64,000 nucleotides of DNA from Nemertoderma westbladi (lineage: Eukaryota > Xenacoelomorpha > Nemertodermatida > Nemertodermatidae), in assembly GCA_032718475.1 (NCBI GenBank), contig JAUCBJ010005463.1:1-64000 (forward strand), in the 5' to 3' direction. The notes under the pieces are model-generated. The model was not told the DNA's origin. It was given only the letters and a program-made list of their open reading frames with translations, and searched no databases. The position numbers and the translations under genes were made by a program. Positions 43,538-53,466 of this stretch are shown piece after piece (positions within the stretch are counted from its first letter, which is position 1; every line of letters begins with the position of its first letter).

Positions 43538-44532
43538 ATGTCCTTCTGGGCTCCTCCCCGAGGCGCACCCATGAGGCGGACGCTTTTCCACTACCCTTGG
43601 GGCCAGTCCGACTCCGTTTTTATCAGACCGGGCCGGAGGGTAGCCCGATGCTTCCCGGGTTCAATTTTCAATCCCCCGATCACACAGGCACAGCTCGTCG
43701 TGTGTAGCCGAAGAATAGATGTTCGCCTACTGTCAACTTACTGTGGCCTGGCTGTACATTGAGCCAACTCAGAGAGTCAACCGGCGGGTGGACCAGTCGA
43801 TAGCAATCGAGTATCAAGGTCGCCCTTGAGCCAAACCGACGGTCTTGTCCCATGTGGGCTTGCACTACCCAACATGGAATATTGACACGTTTTCACCCGC
43901 CTCGCCGGCAGTATTGAGGGGAAGTCGGTTCCGCCAACAATACTGACTAGCTTAAAAGCTAAGAACAAGTCACCACTTACTAGTCACTGTACACGTGTAC
44001 TCAATAGATGCTCACGAAATCAAGTACACAACGGTAAACACAAAATCGGACACATACTATGCACACACAGAAGACATAATCGGGAAAGACAAAATTGGGG
44101 TCAAAATCAGAGGGGACAAAATTGTATCGACTGATAAAAGAGTCGAGAGTACCTTATTTTGCCGTCAGGGCAAAATAACTTTGTGTGCACAAAGTATGCT
44201 GGGGCGCAGTAAAGATATGGTCCTACTAATAACCGGCGGCGACTGAACCAACCGGCAAGGTTTCCCACACTCACTCGCAGTGGCCACACTCACGTCCACA
44301 CACAAACCACAGATCACACTAAGCCACCACCCCTACTGTGTACAGGACTAGCAGTACGGCAACAGGCCGACTATACGGTACCACGGCACCATGTTGATTC
44401 ATGGTTCGCAAGACACGAGGGCCTTCAGTAACTCCCCTGCACTATATAGAGTATTTAAAGTGCCCCCAGACCCTCACGAGTCCGCCGCCGCCTGTTCGCG
44501 ACACCCCTATAGAGACCTCACCTCTTTGGGAA
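43538..44532. mobile_element. Unclassified 995-bp insertion (X) in gag of element 2
   Basis: It is flanked on both sides by TCGCTT (43532-43537 and 44533-44538), and its removal restores Gag homology to element 1. It starts ATGTCCTTCTGGGCTCC and ends CACCTCTTTGGGAA. It has no terminal inverted repeat and no TG...CA ends. An 83-codon ORF (43995-44246, +) has no recognisable product. The left 70 bases also occur at the duplication junction (38,672-38,744). Confidence 0.7.
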
Positions 44533-44538
44533 TCGCTT

Positions 44539-46559
44539 TCTAACACGATACTCTGCTGCACTTCTTGCAACTCTAACCTACTTTCCCTTACTGTGCCCTT
44601 GAACTGTTGAACAGTCTCCTGCATCTGCCCGAGCAGGAGATCCATCCCCCGCCGTCTCTCATCCACCCACTCGACCGCCGAAGCGGGAGCCGCCAACATA
44701 GTAGCGGGTGGACGAGGGATAACGGGCGACAAATCATTGATATTTCGCTCGGAGTCCAGGACAGGAACTGTCTCAGGGGCTGTTCTGCTGGGCACAGGTA
44801 GTTTAGTGCTGTGCAAAGGGAATTTAGAGGTAGGTTCTGGGAGTACAGGTGTCTCTATCACCGAAGGGGTGGCTTCAAGAACAGGCCTAATTATTTCAGG
44901 CTCATCTACTATAGTAGGGAGTCTTTCTATTCTAATAATTTGGTCTGTGGGTTCTGTACTACCTAAGTCTGTGCTAGCTAGTTGCCTTCTAACAGCTGGG
45001 GGCAAATCAGGCAATTTCTGACGTTGGGGCATTCTTCTACGCCTGCTTAGAAGAGATCTATTTCCTCCGCCTTCAGGATCGGTGGTATCGCCTTCATCAG
45101 ATGATGTAAATCCCTGCCTTTTGGGAGTAGATCGACTTATCATCTGCATTTGACTAGCTGTTAACTGTTTATTTATGCAGTCTTGCTTTTCTTGAAGATT
45201 TTCCAACTCTAGTTGGGCGGTCTCTTCAGACGCTCTCCGTTCTGCTTCTGCCACTGCCTCTGCCGCTTTTCTTTCCGCTTCTGCCGCTGCCACTGCCGCT
45301 TTTCTTTCCGCTTCGGCCGCTGCCACTGCCGCTGCCACTGCCGCTTTTCTTTCAACTTCTGCCGCTGCCGCTGCTGCTGTCTTTCTGTCTTCTATACGTT
45401 TTTTCTTTACCTGTTCTTCTTGGACTCTAGCGATGCGGATGCGTTCATCAAATTTAGCTTGGTTTGCAGCTAACATTTCCGCATCTATTGCGTCCAACAC
45501 AAGCTTGGCTCCTTCACTATTAGAGCGAAGTCCAGCCAGCCGTCTCCTCAACTCTTCATCACCTAGAAATCGTTGATAGTCTGACAGATAGATGTCAATA
45601 GCGTCCCTCTTCTGCGGTTTCTCTGCTGTCGCTTCGCTTTCCACTTGAGAAAAGGTAGCGTCTGTTGATTCTCCATGGGTTGAGTGCTCAGCCAGCTGAG
45701 ATTTCCACTGGGCTGTTCCTTGAACCTTGAGACCCACCCGCTGGAACCAAGTCTTTACGGCAACTTGCAACGACGTGTCTTGTCTTCTTTTCGAAGCTTC
45801 CTCAAAGGCCGATAGGATTAGTCTGATTCTTAGAATTCTTTCTCTAACTTGATAAAGCAGCTCTCCCTGCTCTTGAGGTCCTTGGGGTTGTTGAAACAGT
45901 TGTTCCTCTAATCGCTCCAAAGAGATGAAGAATCCCTGTACGTATCCTGCTGCCGACCTCTTCCATACAGCTGGATCACCAGTATCCTTTGTCACTCCCA
46001 TCCTGTATAAGTCTTCCCAGGCAGCTTCCGATAAGTTAAACGGGAGTCCGGGTCCAGGGAAGTTCCATTGCGACTCGACAATAGACTTCAGTTCCTCCCT
46101 TGTGTATCCCGCATAACTGTCCTTGGTCGATCGCTTACTTCTCGCCCAATCAATTTGGTGTTCCTCCACCGCAATCAATACCCTAGTGAGTACGGCTGCA
46201 GGAAGAATGAGAAGGGGATCCGAATAAACCGCATCTGCCATCTTTGCTCCGCGCTCGGGTGTCAGCTCTACAGTATCCGAACTACTGGAGCTATCGGTCC
46301 GCTGAGAAATAAGTTCTCGGCTAGGGTGTTGCTGCTGTTTGACAGCTGCTTCTTGATCCCGCTTGACTTGAGCCCGAGTGCCTATGATAGACCTACGGTG
46401 TTTGACTAGCCTAGGGTCTGATACTACTACTGGAGGGGTGATCTTTCTTACAGTAGGAGGTGAGTTGAACTTCGGTCTCAAACGTTCCACACTCCTATCT
46501 GGATCACAGATGGTTGTATCTAGGAGACTGTCTGACAGGTTTTGCTTTGTGTCAGACAT
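44539..46559 (-). CDS. Gag N-terminal half of element 2
   Basis: It starts at ATG 46559 (MSDTKQNLSDSLLD), the same start as element 1. About 670 Gag codons run to the insertion X, where the frame enters foreign sequence and stops at 44442. The Ala/Glu-rich coiled coil is present but its repeat differs from element 1 (AAEAERKAAVAAAEAERKAA). The C-terminal half continues at 43531. The intact frame up to the insertion fits a once-functional Gag. Confidence 0.85.
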
Positions 46560-48477
46560 GTTTGTTTGTACAGTTGGATGCCTACTGCTAGAACTACCAT
46601 TAAAGCAAGTCTAGTAATTCAGTATCAACTATAAGCCTAGTAATTAATTACCGATATCGTTACTCAGTGTAACGTGATATATATACACAATATATTAGAA
46701 TACCGGTATACACTTATAGTATATAGATAAGTATTATTACAGACTAGGTTTGTCACAGAATACCGGTATATAAATTTCAGCACTAATATATATAAATATA
46801 TAATAAGCCTATCGTGAATACCGGTATACAGCCTACACTTATAGTATATATAAATATAAGTATAATTATAGACTAGAATTAATTACAGAATACCGGTATA
46901 TAATTTCAGCTCAAATTTATAGAAATAAATATAATAAGCCTATTGTAAATACCGGTATGTCAATTATTTTAGAATAATTGAATTTCTGAATTTTAGGGTT
47001 ACTCAGTTACCCCACTTTACCTTATTACCGCTATCCAAGCAGTAGTTCAACTGATATTAAGGCCCAATTGATGTATGACAGGCCCACCGCTTTATAAATC
47101 GGTTTGAGTTGATTTATAATATATATACCCGTTTAATGGGTTTTGTTACAATATTTGAAATAAATGTTATTATTTCTGAGAAGGAGTCACTACACAGAAG
47201 CTGTACGCTCTCAGTGAAGTGCTACTTGTTGGACACTAAAACAAATAATTCTACTTGCCTAAGTTACTTATTACTACAAATTACGTACAATTACGGGGTG
47301 AGATTACAATCTCTAAATAAACACAAAAATTACACGTACGAATTTTTAGGGTTAATTTTACAAGAAATCTACAAACCAGCCTAACAAGGGGTTAGAATTT
47401 CTGGTTATTACAAACGGACAGGATACTACGGTATTTGAAAATAACAAAGCAGTAGTAAATATATTGCGTTATCTAGATAGGAAAATACCACCCTCTGACG
47501 ACTTATAGCCGTAGCGCTATAAGTACTACGTTATGTACATGGAGTGTTCCTACCTAGAAGTTAATTACCGCAGCCTACTATAGCTAACGTGCCTATTAAC
47601 CACTTTACAACACGAATATACTGCCTACACACTAATTACCTTCGGAAAGCACTGTACACTAAACCCTAAATTAGGTACAAGTACTTATACAACAAATAAC
47701 CAGCAGTTAAAAATACTTGTACAGCTAAAAGAACCACGTTATCTGCCGGAGTGACCAGAGCATAAAATCACCAGTCTTTACCTATGCCGAACAGCCCTGA
47801 TGTAGTACCGGGGTTAATTTAACTATAACGGTATGTATAACAAGCACAATTACTGTAGGAATAAACTTGGGGGTGTGAATGTTGGGAATAATCGCATAAA
47901 CTCTGAATAATAAATATTACGCTACCCGTACAGACTACACAAACAAAATACAGACCAAACGCTGGCAGACTACTATCAAGCCTAAATAAACTACAGTATA
48001 TGCAGACTCCGAAATGGTTAGTTAGTATGCGTTCTAACCGAGTAGTACGACTTATTCTTTCGGGGGGGATTTACCTTACAGCACTGGATGCCCCCACGTT
48101 CCTAACTAGTACTTTATCGGACATACACTCTATACACACTGCAATCTCTTCAGACCTGACAACAGACAGACAACAATCCAGCCTACAAATTATCTGTACA
48201 ATCTGAGCAGGCTTACACGCCTTCTGCTCAATATTATCTTACAAATAAATAAAACTGACAGAAATAAGTAAAATCCCAATAAAAAACCAGGGCGGCCATC
48301 CCTGATTAAATATCAAGACCTACCGGTATATAATTATCAAAATCGAATAATACTGATGTACCTGTACTGCTGTAAGTACCGGTTCGAGTGGTTAGGTAGT
48401 TAGGCCTACTGGTTACCGGTCGACCGGTACTTTTACCTTTATTGCCTACGTTGCAATAAAGAAATTATAACTGTTAT
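46560..48477 (-). other. Leader of element 2
   Basis: 1.9 kb between 5' LTR and Gag, homologous to the element 1 leader, with many ACCGGTA motifs. It has only one copy of the 288-bp unit and none of the four 38-bp units in regular order. No ORF is supported. Confidence 0.6.
48414..48461 (-). promoter_or_regulatory. Leader stem-loop and perfect ACCGGT palindrome of element 2
   Basis: TACCGGTCGACCGGTA (48414-48429) is a perfect 16-bp palindrome about 48 bases from the LTR. Between it and the LTR lies a 9-bp stem, CTTTATTGC/GCAATAAAG (48437-48445 and 48453-48461), whose loop differs from that of element 1. The placement matches the element 1 leader. Confidence 0.55.
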
Positions 48478-49648
48478 TGTTTGCGCTTTTAGACCTTTAG
48501 CAATTTAACCTGCCAAATTTAGGTGTCTTCTAGGTTATAAATCGACTTTAGCCTATAACAAGTATTTGATACACATAAAGTTACATTAGCCGAAGCCAGC
48601 CTATGCGCGATCATTCACCCACGGTTAAGGGAGACTGGATTCGGATGCTCTGACCTTATTGTGGTGTAGACCTACTGTATTATTCGATTGATCGTTACTA
48701 TAATATCTCTGACAAATATTATTCACTTTCGGGAAATATTAACAGTTCCTTTAGGACGTGGCGCTCTAAGTATGTAAACAGAGTTATGACTTACACTAGA
48801 CACAACGGGATGGCTATTGATTTTCATATAAGGCGCATTCTTTAGGAAATGCTTTGTTATCTATCACACTCATGCACAATACCGCACACTGCTGCACACT
48901 GATCTGCCGACCTTCACTAATTTTAATCATATATAAGGAGAACTGCAACTGACACATGTAGGGTCTATGAAATAGCATTCAATTCACTCCAAAACCACTA
49001 TAATGTGAGTCGCAATTGCTATATGTAACCGGTCTCTCTAACCTTCAGTATATCAAGAAGATTGGGGTTTTCTGATTATTCATCGATATTCTCCAAATAT
49101 AACAACATTTCATCAAATGATAACACTTAATAACCGACAGTAAATAGCAGTAAAATAATGCGGTGAAAGGTCTTAATGCATTGAATTATGTCGTGATGTA
49201 CTGATAACAGTTATACGTTTCTATGATCAAAGCCGTTCTAATGTTTGGCTAAAGTCTGAAACACAGAATAATTCCAGAGCCGATGTTCTGGGCTCAGGAA
49301 AAAGGTAAACAAAGACCATAATGCATTGCGCGATTTCCCGGAGGCTTCTGTGCAAATAAAATGAAAATCGCTCTGATTGGTCGAGCCGAACAAAGAACAA
49401 AGAAAAGCTCTATGTGGACATATCAGCTGATAGATGTCGTCATCTGAACTACACTGTATCAAGAGTATTTTGTCGTATTGCGGCATAAAATCGCTAGTTA
49501 TGTCCGCTAAAGTACACATACAGAAAAATGGCTTTTTATGTCCACTAAAACACCTACACAGTAAGAAAACAGCTTTTTATGTCCGCTAAAACACCTACAG
49601 AGTACTTTGCGGGAAAAATGACTAGCTAGATCCGCAAAAGCCTTTACA
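48478..49648 (-). repeat. 5' LTR of element 2
   Basis: 1,171 bp, partner of 26894-28066, followed by the target duplication ATCGT (49649-49653). On the internal side the sequence reads ATAACAGT in element orientation, as in element 1. This is probably part of the primer-binding site, but I cannot assign the tRNA. Confidence 0.9.
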
Positions 49649-49653
49649 ATCGT

Positions 49654-50562
49654 TACTATATAATCTCTGACAAATATATTTACTTTCGGGGAAATATTAA
49701 CAGTTCCTTTAGGACGTGGCGCTTTAAGTATAAAAACAGAGTTATGACTTATACTAATCACAACTAGATGGCTACTGAGTTTCGTAAATAGCGCATTCTT
49801 TAGGAGATGCTTTATTATCTGTTACACAACTTCACACGGCTTCGCACTACTTCACACTAATGCACACTGATCTGCCGACCGTCACTGAATTTGATCATAT
49901 ATAAGGAAGATCGCAACTGACACTTGTAGGGATTATGAAATAGCATTTAATTCCCACAAAACCACTATAATTTAAGTCGCAGTTGCTACCGGTAACCTGT
50001 TCCTCTCACCTTCAGTAATCAAGAAGATTGGGGGTTTTATGATTATTCATCGGTATTCTCCAAATATATCAGCAATATATATCCATATAACAACAATTAA
50101 TAACAGACCGTAAACAGAAGTAAAATAATGCGGTGAACAGTCAGTCAGGATTAAGTAGTAATCCAGGAAATAGTATAACTCAGTGGTGATAGATTTACGT
50201 TCTTATCATCAAAGCCATCAGATTTCTAGGCCAAAGTCTGAAACTTCCAAAATCAGAAGTACAGAAGATTTCCAAGCCGGTTCTTAGGCTCAGAAAGGTA
50301 AAACAAAAACCGTAATGCATTGCGCGGTTTTCCATAGGCCCCTGTTCAACATAAAGTGAAAATCGCTCTGATTGGCTGACTAGGCAGGACAAAGAAAAGT
50401 TCCACGTATACAGGAACTCAGCTGACAGATTTCGTCATCTGAGCTCCAGTCTTTTAGAGTATTATGCGCATTGCGGCAAAAATGACTTGTTATGTCCGCT
50501 AAAGCACCTACACTGCGCATTGCGGGGAAAAATGACTTGTTATGTCCGCAAAAGCTTTTACA
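49654..50562 (-). repeat. Solo LTR, right part
   Basis: It continues the LTR begun at 26676-26893 (TACTATATAATCTCTGAC onward to ...AAAGCTTTTACA) and is more diverged from the element 2 LTRs than they are from each other. AGTTT at 50563-50567 closes its target duplication. Confidence 0.85.
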
Positions 50563-51530
50563 AGTTTTGACCTGGGAATATCCTTTGTAACCAAGGAAAC
50601 CCCCAAGTGAGATGACTGGGTAAATATAACCCTGGTACAACGGCACATGGATAAGGTTTCACGTGGAATGATAGCCCAGCATGGTTTGTGTTGTTTATAC
50701 AGTAGTTTGTAAGATGTTTAAATATGAAAACCTTGGCGACAACTGGGGTGAACAAAACACTCAATCTACTGTACTTGGGACACCCAACGTTTCCCTTGCC
50801 TAAAAGTGAGACTAAGATCGAAATTGCTGTCTGGTAAGTTGGCATGATTAACTTGTACAGTATTAATCTCTGTAAATGGCATAATTGTTTTAATTCCCGC
50901 CCATTAGCATTCTGGGTTTGTCAACATTTTGTGAGTATGTAATAGTCATACAGTCCACAAGATTGTCAGTAAACGAGTTTAAATCTGGTATCCTAGCATT
51001 ACATTATCCAAATTGACAATCTTTGTACACATGACACTGTGCATTAATGTTGGAAAATGCATCCAGTGTGAAAAACAGTGATTCAGATGGGGTAATATAT
51101 AAAGCTCCGAATCGGATGTCTTTATTAAAAAACCATACCTGGTCTTTATATAGTGTAATATTGCATGTTGCCTCCCACAGAGAGTATCGGATAAAGAAAG
51201 CAACACCACCGCGGCGTGATTCTCCATGGACACGTACACTACGAATAAATACATAACCTGGTAGACCTACTTTGTGCTGCGTTTTTAGTTCAGAAATTGT
51301 TACTATATCGTACAGTATTTATACAGTAATTCACTAAAAATGGGTGATTCAAGTTTTCCCCCAATACCATTAATGTTTAAGGACAATATAGAGAGAGAGC
51401 TTTCCACCCCAGTTTTTAGAAAAACTGTGGGTAATACTTGTCTACGATTTGGCCATCAACAAGTAAACTCCTCACCTTCCAGCCTATTCGAACTTCCTTA
51501 TCCCTTGGTTGTCTGGGTTTGATTTCTCTG
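50563..51530 (-). pseudogene. LINE B, segment 1: endonuclease domain
   Basis: Minus-strand frames give LSLNINGIGGKLESPIFSEL, YDIVTISELKT...VGLPGYVFIRS, SRRGGVAFFIRYSLWE and FGALYITPSESLFF. These are in the order of an APE-type endonuclease from a CR1/L2-like LINE. It continues downstream into segments 2-4 after the nested insertions are removed. Confidence 0.75.
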
Positions 51531-52049
51531 ATTTGTGGGACTCAAACAATCGCAATCTCTCTGTTCGGACATCAGGATGAGTATCTCAGCGAATGAACAT
51601 CTTTTCGAATTATTTTCCGGCTGATTTGAGACCTTTAGACTTCGCGATTACCTCGTTAACTTTATATCTGGTGTTTAATACAACTAATAGGGGCCTGTTG
51701 TTGCCTAGATTTTCTTTACCAAGACGCCTTGGTAATCATCACGCTGCCCTGTAACAACATTCTGCGGATTCAAGGCGTTTAACACGGCAGTGACTACAAG
51801 ACTACATGTGAAACAAATTGATACGGTGAACCTCTGATCATCATCTGGTACTTCTATACACTTTCTAATAATATCATTGTACCTAAAAAGAATATTAGTA
51901 AAACATTCTAACATTCAATAATATCATCTGGGGCGAATGGACTTGAAGGTGGGGCGAATCGGTCAACAGTCCATAAGTCGATTTGCCCCAGGTCCATACG
52001 CCCCTAAAATGTGTGGCGAATCGACTTGGGACTCTTGAATAGACTATAC
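51531..52049. other. Unassigned DNA upstream of LINE B
   Basis: A minus ORF (51914-51705) may be LINE B N-terminal sequence. The stretch 51,930-52,035 has two inverted GGGGCGAAT/ATTYGCCCC phrases. Nothing else is recognised. Confidence 0.35.
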
Positions 52050-52306
52050 CGCAATTAATTAATTAACTAATTAACTGCTTTTATCTCAGCTTCTCGAAGG
52101 CCACAGGCAAATTCAACTTGGAAAATTTCTAAACTTTTGCCAAAAACATGTGTGCCAAGTTTGGATAGATTTCATCGAGGATTGGCCGTGTTATTAACGT
52201 TTAAAATTTAACACTGCAAAAAAACAGCGACAGATCAACAGAACGACAGGTTGATTAACGGTACCAATACGCTAAGGCTTGCTTACTTCGTGGCTCGCCC
52301 CACATA
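52050..52306 (-). repeat. Dispersed repeat R, copy 1
   Basis: About 250 bp sharing roughly three quarters of its bases with the reverse complement of 56239-56480. Shared landmarks are CTTCTCGAAGGCCAC, TTCAACTTGGAAAATTT, TCGAGGATTGGC and CTCGCCCCACA. No ORF; class unknown. Confidence 0.75.
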
Positions 52307-52366
52307 TACGTGTGTTCGTGTGTGTGTGTGTGTAACAACTACTGAACTACACAAGATTTGTGAACC

Positions 52367-53118
52367 GGTACGTACGTACTAAAAGGTAGAACGATCTATA
52401 ACGGGCTATAACGATCTATAACGGGCTATAACTTCCTATAACAAGCTATAACTTCCTATAACAAGCTATAACCACCTATAACGAGCTATAATAGGAAAAT
52501 TTACAATAAAAAAACATATTTTAGAATGGATTTATTTTCCTAGTCAGTAATTTAATTACGCAGTTTGGTTTTTTAGTCCATAATGCTTTTCATCTTTGTG
52601 GTATCACGAAATCAGTCATTACTGCATTAGTCAGCATGCCACTAGTGTATTATCTGACTATCAGACAGTGCAGCGCGGCAGTGGAGAGGTCTCCCATCTC
52701 TCTGTCTATCCTCCATCCTGCTATCCTAGTATCCGCTGTCAGCTTCTGGTCGATATAGAATAGGGCCTACCAGGACCATAGTTAGCAATAGTAATCAATA
52801 TATTATTCATATTCACATTCATATATTCATATTCACATTAATATTCAATATAGGCCAATAAAAAAAACTTACCAGCATCAATTAGGCATACTGGCATAGG
52901 CAGATAGCAGATAGGCCTATTACCTTAATTTTTAACCTGCGGTATTTTTCAGACCACCGTGTTAATCCAAAAGTTAAACACACCCAAAGGGCGTTTTTTT
53001 AATGTAAATTTTAATATTATAGCTCGTTATAGGTGGTTATAGCTTGTTTATAGGAAGTTATAGCCCGTTATAGATCGTTATAGCCCGTTATAGATCGTTC
53101 TACCTTTTAGTACGTACC
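52367..53118. mobile_element. 752-bp MITE-like element with decamer-built terminal inverted repeats
   Basis: It is flanked by the 9-bp duplication TTGTGAACC (52358-52366 and 53119-53127). Ends are GGTACGTAC...GTACGTACC, with inverted repeats of about 143 and 120 bp. The inner part of each arm is an array of the 10-bp unit NNNCTATAAC: ten units at 52393-52492 and about eight in reverse at 53017-53098. There is no coding capacity. Long inverted repeats plus a 9-bp duplication fit Mutator-like elements, but no MULE transposase is present to confirm this. Confidence 0.85.
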
Positions 53119-53127
53119 TTGTGAACC

Positions 53128-53466
53128 AGGCTTTACTGTCAGACTGCAGGACTGTGTTACAAGTTTATTTGGCGGTACCGGTACGTCCGTCTTTACTCCT
53201 CTCCTGTACTCCAGTAATCAATACTGCAATAGTCAGATAGTCCAGTAGGCAGGTAGGCCTACGTTGTTGTTGTATGGTTGTTATTTTTTCTATTTATGTT
53301 GTGGTTGTGCTGTCAGGCAGTCAGGCTGTCCCGCTGTGTGTGTGTAGAGTGCAGATGCAGTTACTTTCAGACTTAGCAGCTTAGGCAGTTCAGCAGTTAG
53401 GCTCTTGCTGTCTTGCTCTTACAGTCTTAGCCACTTACTGGCTTAGGTCTACAGACTGGCAGAGTT
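53128..53466 (+). other. Region upstream of the Vav start codon
   Basis: About 340 bp between the MITE-like element and the ATG. It probably holds the 5' UTR and possibly the promoter. I see no clear TATA box or initiator. Confidence 0.35.

Larger units (their letters stand above)
34295..43607 (-). repeat. Tandem duplication within element 2
   Basis: Unit 34295-38744 and unit 38745-43607 are near-identical. They run from inside the 995-bp insertion through gag, protease, RT and RNase H into integrase. The junction at 38742-38744 joins insertion sequence (GGGGCCAGT) to integrase sequence (AGTATGGGAAAC) with 3 bases (AGT) of shared sequence. The first unit lacks about 417 bp (counterpart 40,966-41,382). 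The insertion must have been in place before the duplication. Confidence 0.88.
26894..49648 (-). mobile_element. Element 2: full-length BEL/Pao-type LTR retrotransposon, rearranged, nested in a solo LTR
   Basis: LTRs of 1,173 and 1,171 bp are flanked by the 5-bp duplication ATCGT (26889-26893 and 49649-49653). The order on the minus strand is leader, Gag, protease, RT, RNase H, integrase, spacer, ORF2, polypurine tract. The 22.8-kb size is due to a tandem duplication of 4.5-4.9 kb (34,295-43,607), a 995-bp insertion in gag (43,538-44,532) and a LINE insertion (about 31,322-32,767). It is a diverged subfamily of element 1. Frameshifts and stops in pol and ORF2 make it inactive. About twenty LTR differences place it earlier than element 1. 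Confidence 0.92.

Noticed and set aside
43995-44246. 83-codon ORF in insertion X
   Set aside because: No recognisable domain and no support from a second copy.
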